Assembly: GCA_948474755.1 (NCBI GenBank)
Contig: CAOLHI010002540.1
Span: 310,001 to 374,000 of the forward strand
Direction of reading: 5' to 3'
From: Ctenosaura bakeri
Taxonomy: Eukaryota; Chordata; Lepidosauria; Squamata; Iguanidae
Length of the DNA stretch: 64,000 nt
Of the stretch, positions 34,045 to 46,499 are shown one piece after another; positions within the stretch are counted from its first letter, which is position 1, and the number at the start of each line of letters is the position of its first letter. Under the pieces are notes generated by a model that did no database searches, had not been told where the DNA came from, and saw nothing but the letters and a program-made list of their open reading frames with translations. Made by a program: the position numbers and the translations under genes.

Positions 34045-35148
34045 TTATAATTATATGGGAAATAATAGAAGATACAAAAACCTGGCAGGAAAAAAAGAGG
34101 GGGGCAGAGAAGATGGTTAATGAAGACCACTGTTTAATGGGAAGAATCTCATAAAAGAAGAGTTTGTAATACTTCCTTTTTTGCTTGGGGAAAAAAAAAA
34201 TCTTTGGATGGACTAGGACTCACACATGTTCATAAACAACAGTAGTAAAGGCATTAAAAAGAGAACTGGAAAAATTTCCATCCCCACTCCCCTCAATCTG
34301 GTACAGAGCTACCAAAACTTGAAGTAGAACCAAATAAATATTTTCTTATTTCTTAAGATGTGATTTTTTCCTTTTTTTTCAAAGGCATGGTATTAATGTT
34401 GGTAGTAAATGTATTATGCTTAATGAAATCATTTCCCCTATGCCATCACAAGGGGCCGTCTGTAGATCTCAAGATACAGTTGTGGAACCTTGGACCCTGA
34501 TATTCTCTTGACCCAGGGACACTGTAAGTACCAGATGCTATAATCAACCAGCAAGATATATCATCATCTTCATATTGTGGCTGTAGAAGGATCTAGACTG
34601 TTTTTTTCTTATCACTGCTGGAAACAGAATGGATTAGGTTGACCTTTAGTCTATCTGAACAAGCCAATTTCTATAGACAGTTGATGTTAAATTCAATCAC
34701 CCTCTAAGTATCTTTGGAAGCACAAATGGTATGCTCTTCCTCCTTGATTATATTATGAATTTTATATTTGAGCTGGCCATCACCTCATTTTTCAAATGAG
34801 CTGATCTCGTATGCCAAATTAAAAATCACTGGCAGGACTACAAACAATTTTATATCAAGTTGAGTGCATCAAAAGACAAAAGAGAAAAGGTTTGAACAAT
34901 AGTCCATATGCCACATGACATTCTGTATGTGAAATTATCAGAACTTTCAAAAGTGGTTTATGAGTGGGCATAAAAATCTACAGAGAACAAAGAAAAACAA
35001 AAATCTGCAGTAATAAATACCCGACTTTAGTTGAAGAAATCATCCTTTCAAATTAACAGTACTTTACCTCTGTTGAAGAAAGATCATTAGAATTTGTTTT
35101 ATGTACTGCTTCCAGTTGGATGTGTGTGTGTGTGTGTGTGTGTGTATG

Positions 35149-35184
<36 letters not shown>

Positions 35185-36112
35185 TGTACATATTTACAAT
35201 TGAGCCAGAACTTTGAGTCAATGTTTTGACAGCTTTTCTTTAAAAATAGGAAGGGATATTCTGAATTTTTACAGATTTTTTAAAAGAAAGGTTGTAGAAA
35301 TTTTCTCTTAACAAATCTTTTTTTCTTTCTTTTTAGCTATGAGTTTGTCAGACTACCCAGTTTTAAATTGCCCAGTCAAAACATCAAAAAAGATGTTCCC
35401 TGAGCTGTTTCCTTTTGAATATCAGTTTATAGTACAAATTGAAGTGTGTTCCATGTAAACTGTGAAAAATCTTGTAGAATTATGAAGGAAGGGATTCATC
35501 TGCTATGTCAGAATTATTCATACTATATATAACAATTCATTCCTATTGAAAAAAAAATAATAAACTTAGGAAATAATGACCCCTAGTGACAGAATTCAGC
35601 ATTAAACAACATAGTATTAGTTCCCCAAATATGAAAAAAAAGTTCTTACAACTAGTGGCAGACCCTCCTTTAGCCCTTCCAGGGCAAGACAAAACATTTG
35701 GACTGAGGAGAAATGTACAAACAGCTGCTCAATCCAAACTTCTTCAGTTCTGCTGAAGATGAACAAAGGCATAAAATAGACATGAACAGGCATTTTCTGT
35801 CAGAAGAGGTTATGCTGCAGCAGTTCCTTATGGCAAGACAGATGATCTGTATAAGTGGTGACCCAAAGTGAACAGGTCATAGTGGAGATCCTTAGAAATC
35901 CTTTCCACATAAAATTGATGGTGTTGGATTTATGTTACTTTCCTGCATCTTCCCTACCTTGCTTTTAAAATGCCTGTCAGACTTTGAGAAAAGAACAAGC
36001 CAAAATGAATGTGGTAAAGAAGAAAAGGATTATTTTTAAGAACAAGGACTATACTGAAAAGTTGCCCACTAGTTGCTGATAAAAGGCCACCTGTTGTTGA
36101 GGAGGAGAGCAT
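34045..36112. other. no recognisable feature apart from (TG)n and (GA)n
   Basis: Ordinary AT-rich sequence carrying (TG)n at 35120-35145 and (GA)n at 35152-35181, separated by ATGAAT. Nothing else could be identified. Confidence 0.6.
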
Positions 36113-36126
36113 GAATACAGTTATAT
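36113..36126. repeat. left target-site duplication of L1-C
   Basis: The 14-mer gaatacagttatat is repeated exactly at 43797-43810 and brackets the whole L1-C element. Confidence 0.93.
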
Positions 36127-37030
36127 ATTTTTTTCTTTTAAATATTTATTATTAAAAATATTATTTATTGAATTATAAATAACAAACATCATCTATAACC
36201 TAATACATCGTACATCTTACACACTACACAGTACATATTACAAATACTTGATTAATAATACATCATTATCCCTATGTATACATCTATTTGCACTTATATT
36301 TGTATACATCTATGTATACATCTATTTACATTTATATTTGTGCTTATATATCCCTATACCAAACTAATTATTTATTAATCCATAAATTTATCATATTAAC
36401 CAAGAATATCTTATATATACCCTGTGATATTATCCCTTATTAGTACAGAAACATAATAGTGCCATATATTATTTCTACGAGTATACATACACTTATTATA
36501 ATTCCTGAACAGAACGAAACAAAACGAAACAAAACACAACAAAAACAAAACAGTACAGTGCAATATAATACAATACATTAAATACATTAAACATTACACT
36601 CAACAATAAACAATAAATACATTCTTTAGAACATCTACTTACATACTCCAAACATACTTATGACTTCTTTCATTCACGTCACTGGGTAAGTACTCATCTT
36701 CTCCTATCAGTCCTGCTTTATGATTATAATATCCCATAATCTTAACTGCAGTTTGCACACTCTATTCTACTAAAGTACCGCAATCATATTTAATTAATTA
36801 TAAGTCTTTCCCAAATGCTTTCCACTCATATTCCACTTATATTTCCTCTTACGTCATCATATTAATTATTCTAAAAAAAAGAAAAATTTACTATATCACT
36901 TACGTCTTATTCTATAATATTACATTATATAACGTTTAATACTTAATAATGACATTTATTTTGCTAAATTTTAAGTAATTGTATTTACCTAACAAAATTC
37001 TTATCCTACTAAAATCTTATCTTAATGAAA

Positions 37031-40000
37031 TTAATTGTACAATCCTGTCAGTGCATAATCTCCCCATTTATTTTTCCACATTAGGTTTAAAATTTCCCAT
37101 TCCTGTCTACTTATCAACTTATCCATTTCTGCCAATTTGTACAATTTTACTGCCCAATGTTCCAACAATGGTATATTCGCATCTTTCCATTTTTTTGCAT
37201 AAATGATTCTCGCAGCATATATCATATAACATAATATTCTTGAATATTTTAATATTTGTTCATGTATTTGTGTCCAATATTCTTTTGCCTTTTTACGCCA
37301 CCACCAACTATGATAAAAGGATCCAATCTTCTGACATTTCCAACATTTAGCGGACTTCTTAGTTTTATACATCCTGGAACTCTGTAATGTGTTCAGTACC
37401 ATCCATAGTATATTTAAAAAAAAAATCTTTCAGATTATAACTTCTCGTGAACTCTTGGTTTATTTTCCAGGCATTCTCCCATTGTTGTAAAGCTATTGGA
37501 CGTCCTAAATCTTGGGCCCATTTTATCATGTTGTGTTTTATCATCTCTTTTTCTAATTCTAAATTTAAAAACATTTTATAAATTTTACTCAATGGTCATT
37601 TTACTTCTGGTTTCATGATTTTATCAAATGCAGTTTCCTCCAGTGATATTCCCTTATATTTATTATCTAATTTATATTTTTCTGCTAATTGTATATGTAG
37701 GAGCCAGTGCGATGTGTAATCTTTACTAATTAATTCTTCTCTTTTTTTTAATTCTATGTTTATCCCTCTTTTTAAAGTATATCTCTATATGTTATCCAAT
37801 CTTTCATTTGTATTTTTTCCAGTCGATAAAACACCTCATGTGGTGATACCCAATAAGGTAATTTTAGATATTACTTCCTTCTTAATTTTAACCAAATCAT
37901 CAAAATTGCTTTCCTGATGTAATGGTCCATGAAATCCTTATTATTTTTATGTTTATCATACCATAGGTATGCATGCCAGCCATAATACAAATTAAAACCT
38001 TCTAAATTCAGTAATTTCAAATTCTTTGATGTAATCCAATCTTTTAACCGTATTAGGATAGATGCTTTATAAAAAAGTTTCAGGTCCGGCAAATTTATTC
38101 CTCCTTTCTCTTTTATTTATTTTAAATGTTTTATTCTAATTCTCGGTTTCCTCCCGTTCCAAATAAATTTACTTAATTCCTGTTCCCAATTTTTAAATGG
38201 TTTTTCATTCATTATTATAGGTAAATTTTGGAAAAGGAACATCATTTTTGGTAAAACGTTCATTTTTATAGCTGATATTCTCCCTAATAATGGTAAATGT
38301 AATTTGTTCCATCTTCTCAGTTCTTCTATTATCTCATTCCATGTTTTTTTTAATAATTATTATCAAATAATTTGGAGTTATCTTTTGTTAGTATTATACC
38401 TAAATATCGTACTTTTTTGATATTTTAAATCCTGAGTTTTCTATTAATTCTAATTCTTGTGTTTGTGTAATGTTTTTGGCAAAACATTAATGATTTTTCT
38501 TTATTAATTTTAAACCCTGCTACTTCTCCAAATTGTTTCAATGTTTCCATAAGTACCTTAATGCTATTTAGCAGATCTTCTAGAATTATTGCCAAATCAT
38601 TTGCGTACGTTTGTATTTTGAATTCATATTCTCTTATTCTTGTGCCTCTAATTGCTAAATTATTCCTTATATTATTATTCAAAATTTCTAAACACTTTAT
38701 AAAAAGCAATGGCGATAGTGGACATCCCTGCCTTGTACCTCTATTTATGTCAAATTGCTTTGTTTTCTCCCCGTTTATAATTAAACATGCTTTTTGATCA
38801 TTATAAATTGCTTTTACCCAATCCTTATATCTATCTCCAATTCCTATTCTATTCATTATTTCAATCACAAAAGGCCAGTTTACATTATGAAACACTTTCT
38901 CCGTGTCTAAAAAGATTATTGCCAATTTTTTCTGATTATATTTCTGATAATATTCTATTATGTCCAAAATTATTCATATATTATTTTTTAAATATCTTCC
39001 AGGGAGAAAACCATTCTGATCCTCATGAACCCAATTTACCAGTATTTTCTTTAATCTTTCTGCTAGAATTAAAGCAAAAATTTTATAGTCAACATTTAAT
39101 AAGGAGATTGGTCTATAATTTCTTTTATCCCATCTATCTTTCCCCTCTTTGGGAATCAAAGCAATATTTGATTCTTTCCATGAATTTGGAAATTCTCGGT
39201 ATTTAATAGAATTTAACACTTGAGACAACAGGGGTATTAAAAGTTCTTGAAAGGTTTTATAATATAACACTGTAAAACCATCAGGACCAGGGGCTTTTTC
39301 TATTTTTAATTTCTTAATTGCATCTATAATTTTCTGTACTGTGATTGGTTTATCCAAATCTTCTCTTTGAATATCTGTCAATCGCGTAATTTCCATTTGT
39401 TATAAATATTTTATCATTTTATATTGTTGTTCTTGTGTTTGTAATCTTTTTTTAAACAACTCTTCAAAATAATTAACAAAAATATTTTTAATCTTTGTTT
39501 GTTGACAGTAAATATTCTGATCTTCCCTTATACCTTTAATATTACGTTTTTCCCTTTCCTTTTTTAATTTATATGAAAGCCATTTCCCTGGTTTATTAGC
39601 CTGTACAAACTGTCTTTGTTTTATGAACTTCATTTTCTTATCCATCTCATTAATCATTAATAATGATAACTGATTTCTTAATATTTTTGTTTCATTTTGT
39701 ATTTTAGAATCTTGTCGGGGGGTTAATTCATATTCTTTCTCTTGGAATTTCTTTTGTATTTGTATTCCTTTTTCTTTCCTACATTTTGTTATCCAAGCTT
39801 GTTGATTTATAAAAAAAAAAAAAAACCCCCATCACTGCCTTGCTTGTTTCCCAAACTGTTTGTGCACTTTGTCCTTTACCTAAATTAATCTCCAAAATGT
39901 TTTTAATTCCTCTTTTGCCTTTCTTATTATTAATTCATTTTTTAATAAATTATCCTTCAATCTCCAGTTAAACCTTTTTTCTCCTTGTTGAATTGTTAAT

Positions 40001-40691
40001 AATATAGGGCAATGGTCAGATAAAGTTCTTGAAAGGGTTCCCATTTTCATAATATTTTTATCATACCCAAGGAAATAATAAACATATCTATTCTGGACCA
40101 GGTTTTATGATGTTCAGAGAAAAAAGTATATTCTTCTTTTTCTTCTTTTGTATTTCTCCAAACTTCCCCTAAAGACATGTATTCCAATAAATCAAAAAAA
40201 GATTTAGGAAGTTTCCCTTGATTATTTTTACTAACCTTATTCTTATTCTTATTAAATCTATTAGATCTGTCCATTATTGGATTCAATACCCCATTCCTGT
40301 CTCCCATTAATATCATTTTGTGATTATCTAGGTCTAATAATTTTTCTAATAAATATTGATAAAACTTACTTTTGTTTTCTAATGGGCCATATACTGCTAC
40401 AATTATTAATTTTAGATCCATATAGTATCCTGAATTGTCATTGTATATTTGTTTTGCCTCATATTTATTATTTACATAAATGGTTACTCCTTTTTTCTTC
40501 TTATCAACTGATGACAAGAAGGTGTGACCTAATTTGGGGTTGTTAATATAACTTAAGTCCTTATTTTTAATGTGAGTTTCTTGTATTGAAATTATATCTA
40601 AATTTAATTTCTCTAATTGATGGAAGATGCATTTTCTTTTATGGAAGGAGTTCATGCCCCGAACATTCCAAGAAAACATTGTCAATTTCAT
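37031..40691 (-). pseudogene. L1-C ORF2 pseudogene
   Basis: The start ATG at 40689-40691 opens a 214-codon endonuclease piece (40047-40691). It has S-W-N-V-R-G-M-N near the N-terminus, then I-Q-E-T-H, Y-G-P, G-D-R-N-G-V-L-N-P and W-S-R-I-D. Further pieces are a linker (39400-39657), G-P-D-G-F with N-Y-R-P-I-S-L-L-N (38974-39396) and the RT core (38425-38967) with R-Q-G-C-P-L-S-P-L-L-F. The catalytic F-A-D-D is changed to Y-A-N-D, replacing the first aspartate. Pieces at 37871-38092, 37365-37592 and 37031-37402 complete the C-terminus. The C-terminal C-x2-C...H motif has lost its last cysteine. The copy is enzymatically dead. Confidence 0.9.
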
Positions 40692-40724
40692 TTTGTATTT
40701 ATTAACTATTCTGTTTCTTATTCA

Positions 40725-41908
40725 GCCTCTTCTGTTTCTTGGTCCAGTTCTTCCAATTCTAAATTTTGTGTTGAATTTGATTCTCCTCTTCCTCCCTCCC
40801 CCTCCTCCTCCTCCTCCTTCTTCTTCCACTTCTGCTTCTTTGTCTTGATCCACTTCTAATTTTCTTCCTTTTCTACTTCTGTGTGCTTCCTCTTTATTTC
40901 TTCTTTTCTTTGTTCTGTTTCCAAACATTGTGGGGGTTGTGTGGTTTCTTTACTTTTCTCCTCTTCCTGTTCCTGTGGGACATCATCTGTTTTGTTTAGT
41001 TCTTCCGTATATTTTTTCCAAAACTCTCTGGCTTTCATAATCAAGTTTAACATGACTCTTTTCTACTTCCAAAAGAATGAAATCCCCTCTGTCCTTTCCC
41101 ATGTATATCTTATTCCATGGTTTCTCATAATCTGTGTCAAAAAACTATAATCTCTCCTTCTTTTCAACAAGGCAGGATGCACATCTTTGTATATTTTTAA
41201 TTCATTCCCTTCCACCACAAATTTATTTGTGTAACTTTGTTGCAGGACCACATCCTTTACTCTCTCCCTCAGGAAATATACCACAATGTCTCATGGTATA
41301 TTCCTTCGCTTTGCAACCACCAAATTAACTCTAAAGATCCTGTCCAGTTCCAGGTCAAGTTATTCCAGTGCCCATCCTATAAATTGCACCAATGGTCATG
41401 TCAATTTTTCATATAGATCTTCTTGTGGGGACTCCTTCAGACCTCTTAGCTTAATCAATTTATTTCTATTCTTTATATCTATTAAGAAGGTAGTTCTTTC
41501 CAATTGCTCTGTCTTTTCTTCCGTTTTCAATGTCTGTGCCTCCATCTTTATTGTTCTTTCTTCTACTTCTTTTACCTTTTCATTCACGTGTTTTAATTCT
41601 TTAGAAATATTATCTAGTTTGGTGCTGAAAGTCTCTAATTCCTTCTTAAGGTCTGTTTTTATTTCTGTTCTCATATGCTTCATTTCTGTTCTTGTTTCCT
41701 TCATTTCATTTTTAAATGTTAATGTTAACTTTCTTATTTCTTCAGTTATGTCAAGTCCAACACTTTGTGTCATGCTCTGATTTTCCATTGTTACTGTCTT
41801 TGTTTCAGTAATTGGCATCTTAATTTCTGTAGAAGCTCTTCTTTGAAACAATGTTTGTATTTGTGTTTGTGCTCCAGCGCCAGCTTTCCTTTTTCCTGCT
41901 GCCATCAT
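40725..41908 (-). pseudogene. L1-C ORF1 pseudogene (coiled coil, RNA-binding part, acidic tail)
   Basis: The first frame (41396-41908) has a basic N-terminus followed by about 100 residues of Lys/Glu/Leu heptad-like sequence, a coiled coil as in L1 ORF1 trimers. It ends in K-L-I-K-L-R-G-L-K-E-S, the start of the RRM-like domain. Frames at 41063-41284 (R-D-Y-S-F-L-T), 40856-41053 and 40722-40928 continue it with frameshifts. The last contains Glu/Gly runs from a (CTC)n tract on the plus strand (about 40784-40830). It would make an RNA-binding protein if the frame were whole. Confidence 0.82.
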
Positions 41909-41990
41909 TTGCCTATTTCTTGTTCTAATTTTATTTTAGTCTTTATTGAATGTATTAGTTTAATTTAATCTCTCTCCTCTTTCCTTCTTA

Positions 41991-42041
<51 letters not shown>
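41991..42041. repeat. (ATT)n microsatellite in L1-C 5' UTR
   Basis: About 17 ATT units without interruption. Confidence 0.95.
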
Positions 42042-42042
<1 letters not shown>

Positions 42043-43243
42043 TTTATATTATATCTTTATATTATATCTTTATTATTACTATTTTTCTCCTTGTTTAATG
42101 ACTTTCTAATTCAACTGCTCTCAGAAATGAGTTTTGCTTTTATTTTCTCTTAGTTATATTCTTCTTCCCTTTTTCTGTCCCTTTCCTATAGTTTATTAAC
42201 TCTTATCTTCTAATGTTCTTTCTCCACAGATATCCAGGGCTGTTTCCTTGGAGACAGCCTTGATTGTATTCCTGGCAGCTGTTTCTTTCCCTTGACTGAA
42301 ATACAATCACTCTATTTCTCTTATCAAACTAATGTGGATTCTCCAGAGTCCAGTTATCCAACTGTCAATGTATGGAATTCACTCACCTATAACGTAGTCA
42401 AGTCAAGTTTCCAATACTTCCTATACAAAAAGTTCTATATATGACTTTATGATATCAAATACCTAATATAATACTGATTGTTTTAAATACACAGCAATAT
42501 CATCACATTTCTCTCTTTATATTGATATTCGATTTTTATTTTCCCACTCAATTTATGTTTATTTGCCTTTTCAATATTCCCATATTTTACTTCTTCATAC
42601 ATAACAGTCCTTCAGTCAAACCCTTTATTTTCATTCTGTACCCACCTCCCTTTTTTCCTTTTATCTCAGTGTCCTTTATCTCAGCGGTCTTCCGAAATGC
42701 TATAGTCTTAGGTTCTTCTCAATCTAACTTTCTTCTTTCTTCTTTCTTCCCGTTCAGCTGCTATGTATTTATTCCTGATCAGATACTTTATATGTAACCA
42801 TTTCTGCCTTTCTTTTAACTTTTTCTGTTCTGTTTATACTCTTACTAACACTCTTTCTTTGACAAGCTAATGTTGCAATCGTCTCTCATGCTCAGCACCA
42901 GCTGACCTCCTCCATTATTCCACTCAGCACATGTCAGCTCCTTTTTTACTTTCATCCAGCCGATTCTCTATTACAATGTCCTTACAACAAAGTTTATTGC
43001 TTAGTGAATTTAACAGGTTAATAGGTTAAATTAATTCTTCGCAGACCAGTATCTGAAGCCTTCTCCTGCTTCCCTCCACGTGGAAAATGCAAATGTATAA
43101 TGTCTTTCCTGGATGTCCTTCAATGTCCCAATATTATTAACTTGTAAGACTAACAATGTTGAAATTACTTTTAGTCCCTTCAATCTTTAATACCCCCAAT
43201 ATGTAAGAGTTCAAATGTCCATAATATATAAGAGTTCAAAAAC

Positions 43244-43296
43244 AGCAAGCAAGCTAGCTAGCTAGCTTGCTTGCTTGCTTGCTTGCTTGCTTTCCT

Positions 43297-43349
<53 letters not shown>

Positions 43350-43350
43350 T
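43244..43350. repeat. GCAA/CTAG/TTGC/TTTC microsatellite with a perfect palindrome
   Basis: A GCAA run turns through CTAGCTAGCTAG into a TTGC run and then into (TTTC)n. Bases 43244-43275 form a perfect 32-bp palindrome centred on GCTAGC. The (TTTC)n part spans about 43291-43348. Confidence 0.93.
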
Positions 43351-43787
43351 TTGTCCATGATCCTAAAACCCCAGAGCACGTTGCTTTAGATAGATTAGAG
43401 TTTTTAAATTTATTCAAATCCTCCCAGTAAGGATCCAACCAGATTTAACTTACCCCAGATGGCGATTTTCTTATTTGTTCTTATGAACCTCAGAAGCAAA
43501 AAGATTTAACAAAACGGTGGTGATGCAGCTAAACCTGTCAAGGCAGCTCAGTGTGGTAATGGCGACTCTGCGATCCCTTTAGCTCTTTTTGTGAACAGGT
43601 CCTCTCTTCACACCAACTCCTGTGCACTTTAAGCTGACATTGGGTCCCCTTCAAGTCTCCTCTGTGTCCCCCTTCACCAAGGGGTCATTTCTCCTCAGAT
43701 TATCAATTTAATGAGGAGATACCGACCTCACGGGGACTTTGGAAGTCACTAGCCCCGTGAATTCCGTCCGATCGCCGCATCACCTCC

Positions 43788-43796
43788 ACCGGAAGT
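43788..43796 (-). promoter_or_regulatory. ETS-like motif ACTTCCGGT at the L1-C 5' terminus
   Basis: The plus strand reads ACCGGAAGT, so the sense strand of L1-C begins ACTTCCGGT. CCGGAAGT is the canonical ETS/GABPA site. L1-D starts with the same nine bases (56106-56114). Binding is inferred from the motif only. Confidence 0.6.
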
Positions 43797-43810
43797 GAAT
43801 ACAGTTATAT
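43797..43810. repeat. right target-site duplication of L1-C
   Basis: An exact copy of 36113-36126. Confidence 0.93.
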
Positions 43811-44127
43811 TTTCCTAGGAAACAAAAGAAGGTACACAGAGAGACGATTAGACTATCACTGATACACTTATTCTGCAAACTATGGGAAAATAAGTTTTGT
43901 TCTGAAGACTATCATTCAGCCCAGTGATTCTTAACCTGGGATTCAGGGGTCACGGGGCATCTGTGAAACTCTGCTGCTAGACACTAAAGGCAGCAGCAGC
44001 AACAGGGAAGTGGCAGAGGGGGGTTGTGAGTGTTGAAAGTGCTCTTTCATTTGCAAATGAGGGAACAGTTTGAGCACATGGACACATACCCCCACTGTCA
44101 CATCCCTGACAAAAGGAACATGGCAGC

Positions 44128-44315
44128 AAGTGTGTGTGTGTACCCAAACTATGTATCTGGAGATCAGGATTTGAATCCTCATCATGGAAACACATTGAGT
44201 GACCTCATGCAATTCACATTCTCTCAGCCTCAGAGAAAGGAAAAGGCAACTAATCTTTCCAAGAAAACTCCCATTGTAGGTTCTCCTTAGGGTCTTCATA
44301 AGTCAGTTTTCAAAG
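44128..44315 (+). mobile_element. CORE-SINE, 5'-eroded
   Basis: The B-box-like GGATTTGAATCC is followed by a TCTCAGCCTCAGAGAAAGG core. Then come TTTCCAAGAAAACTCCCATTG and CTTAGGGTCTTCATAAGTCAG. The AAC tail is lost. It lies inside the hAT-like element. Confidence 0.82.
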
Positions 44316-44351
44316 GGAAGAGACATGGTACCCAGAAAGAACTTCACCCTG

Positions 44352-44530
44352 TCAATGGCACTTTGTGGCTGTGTGTCTTCAAGTCACTTCTGACTTATGT
44401 CAACCCTAAAGTGAACCTACCACAGGGCTTTTTTGGCAAGATTTGTTCATAGGGGGTTTGTCTTTCTCTTCCTCTGAGCCTGAAAGAATGTGAATTGCCC
44501 AAGGTCACCCAGTGCCTAGGTGGATATTTG
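44352..44530 (-). mobile_element. CORE-SINE, inverted
   Basis: On the plus strand it reads TCAAGTCACTTCTGACTTATG, AACCCTAAAGTGAACC and TTGCCCAAGGTCACCCAGTG, the reverse complement of the CORE-SINE 3' module and core. It lies close to the plus-oriented copy, so the pair could fold into an imperfect hairpin. Confidence 0.82.
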
Positions 44531-44534
44531 AGTC

Positions 44535-44650
44535 TCCAGAAGCCTTTAAAATTAAATAAATATATACATATTTGAATATTTAAATAAATATTTAACTATT
44601 TAAATCTAAACTTAAGTGTTTAAATCTTGAGTTAAGTGTTGGGGATTCTT
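44535..44650. repeat. AT-rich (TAAATATTT)-like low-complexity tract
   Basis: Repeated TTTAAATA/AAATATTT words follow the inverted SINE inside the hAT-like element. Confidence 0.55.
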
Positions 44651-44705
44651 GTAACAAATTCTATTTGCAGGGGGTCCCTGGGAACAAACAGGTTAAGAAC
44701 CACTG

Positions 44706-46315
44706 ATCTGACTCAGAAGTGTTTGTTTGGTTCTTGTTTTAATATTACTCAATGTACTCGGATATGCCACTATTTTTTTTCTCCAATTTAACCAAGCCCA
44801 TAGTGTTGTGAGGGGAAAATGGGATAGTGTCCTGCTAGGGCATATCTGTGAGCTTTGCTTTTTCACATTTTTGATATCTCCAGCTATTTTTAATCCCCAA
44901 TTTGAACAAATTTGTACATTTTGGTAAAGCAAAATGAAATCCTGTCACAGTTGCATGAGTCAACCTCTGTCAGTTATTCCCAGCATGGAAACAACCACAT
45001 TGCACCTTGTCTGCCATCTAATGAGGAAGACAATGAGGTTAAAATGAGGTTGAAAATGATTAACTTTTCAGAGAAAATAAAGTGAGATAAAGAAATGACA
45101 GCTCTCATTCATCATTAAATGAATTGAATATGCAGAGTCTCAAACTCATATTTTTACCACTTAATCAGTCAAAGGTCTAGGTCTAGGTGAATGAATCTCT
45201 CAGCCTGGCTTTCTCTCATATTTGAATTCTTTAAATCTCAACATCTTCCCATCCAAAAGTTTGGTGAATTCTGCTAAATTCTAGTGAAAAGGAAACATAA
45301 ACTACGTTCTTGCTCATCTGTACCCCAAGCACATCATTCTGGGTTCCTTGGGTTATGCATAAATGTAACAAGTAAAAAGACACTGCAGCACAAATCAGGG
45401 TAAGGTTAAAGTGTTCTCTTTTATTTGCAGGAGCATCTGAGATCTTCTGCAAGATATAGCATTCTCCAATATCTTATTTGCAATTAAAAGCATGGGGAGA
45501 AGTAAAGAAGATATGCCCAAACAACCAGAAAATGTTGGCTTGCTCTGCAATTCAATATATTCCCAGGTCAGGGTCTCTGTCATATTCATTCAAACTAGAA
45601 TAACATTTCCACAAACAGGGATGCTCTTTTCTGTTTCTTATGCAGGAAGGACTTTACCTGTCGCAGTCCAAGAGGCAATTCTGATGTTTAAGTGCACCTG
45701 GAGGGATTGATTAAGTGCCAGGCAGTGTGGATAGATTTTTAGAGCAGACTTGAGCCACTCACAAGGCTCATTGACTGCTGGATAATGCCCTTACTCTTTC
45801 ATAGATTTTCAGGCTATTATGATAATCTAGTTTGACCTTTTGAACAACACAGGCAAACTGTGTTTCCCTCTGTAATTCACACAACAGGCCTATAGCTAGA
45901 GCTAAACCAAACAGTGGCCATGACATTCCTCTCCATCAATATTGATTGGTTCAAATGGCCCACAACAGATACAAAGCCTTCTGCAGTTCTTTGAGCTTCA
46001 CAGACAGAACTCTTGTGGTATCAACACAACAACAGCCAAAGAGTCAATGGAAAACATAGTGCAACAGAAAGAGATTTTTTTGTCTTGTTTTGTTTTTTCC
46101 TTGCAGGGAGACCTCTGTAAACAGAAAGGCATGCCATCCAGTAAGAGAAAGATGAGGAAAATTTCAACTGGGGCAGAAACATCGTGCCAGAAAAGAAAAG
46201 TAGAATTGTCTGCAAGGTGGATTTGGACTCAGGGGCTGGGCTGGACTGGGGATTAGAGGGCTGAAGAAGCTCAGGATTGCCTTGTCTGGACTCTAAGTAC
46301 ACATTTTCTACCCCA
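44706..46315. other. no recognisable feature
   Basis: About 1.6 kb of non-coding sequence. The 104-codon frame at 45942-46256 and the overlapping minus frame show no domain. Unrecognised old repeats are possible. Confidence 0.4.
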
Positions 46316-46317
46316 GT

Positions 46318-46495
46318 ATCTCTACATTGTATTGCTGTCTGCCTTCAAGCAACCCAAAGGGAAATTTATCACAGGGTTTTCTGAGGTTGAGAGTGTGTGA
46401 TATTGTCAAGGTCACCCAATGGATTTCTATGGCCAAGCAGCAAATCAAATCCTGGTTCAATGCTCAAATCACTACACCATGCTGCCTCTCAACAT
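46318..46495 (-). mobile_element. CORE-SINE, inverted, diverged
   Basis: Read on the plus strand it shows CTGCCTTCAAGCAACCCAAAG, CACAGGGTTTTCTGAGG, GTCAAGGTCACCCAATGG and AAATCACTACACCATGCTG. These are the reverse complements of the CORE-SINE tail, core and tRNA-like head. It is near full length. Confidence 0.78.
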
Positions 46496-46499
46496 ACAA

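Larger units (their letters stand above)
36127..43796 (-). mobile_element. L1-C, full-length decayed minus-strand L1
   Basis: At about 7.67 kb it is flanked by a perfect 14-bp TSD and is complete from an A-rich 3' end (right after 36126) to the 5' end at 43796. In sense order it holds a 5' UTR (43796-41909), ORF1 (about 41908-40725), ORF2 (40691-about 37031) and a 3' UTR (about 37030-36127). The 5' UTR carries a long microsatellite block and an ATT array. Both ORFs are broken by frameshifts and stops. The element is intermediate in age between L1-A and L1-D. Confidence 0.93.
41909..43796 (-). promoter_or_regulatory. L1-C 5' UTR / presumed internal promoter
   Basis: About 1.9 kb precedes ORF1 in the sense direction and starts at the TSD-defined 5' end. 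By analogy with other L1s the internal promoter lies at the start of the UTR. The first ~120 bases (43796-43680) are richer in G+C and CpG (GATCGCCGCATCACC on the plus strand) than the rest. It contains an (ATT)n array at 41991-42041 and the GCTT/TTTC block at 43244-43350. Promoter activity is inferred, not seen. Confidence 0.6.
43922..44705 (+). mobile_element. hAT-Charlie-like DNA transposon remnant carrying two SINEs
   Basis: The left end CAGTGATTCTTAACCTGGG and the right end ACAGGTTAAGAACCACTG are inverted repeats of one another with about one mismatch over 17 bases. They match the CAGTGGTTCTNAACCT termini typical of hAT-Charlie elements. No transposase is encoded. The interior is mostly taken up by two CORE-SINEs (44128-44315 plus, 44352-44530 minus). 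The flanking octamers (ATTCAGCC and ATCTGACT) do not match well, so the TSD has decayed or the boundary is off by a base or two. Confidence 0.72.

Noticed and set aside
40277..41780. Plus-strand frames of 64-164 codons
   Set aside because: They are antisense to L1-C ORF1/ORF2. The reverse complements of Lys/Glu codons give Phe/Ser/Leu-rich sequence.
45942..46302. 104-codon frame with an overlapping antisense frame, possible small gene
   Set aside because: There is no domain, no clear start context and no splice-supported continuation. Both frames are within chance length.
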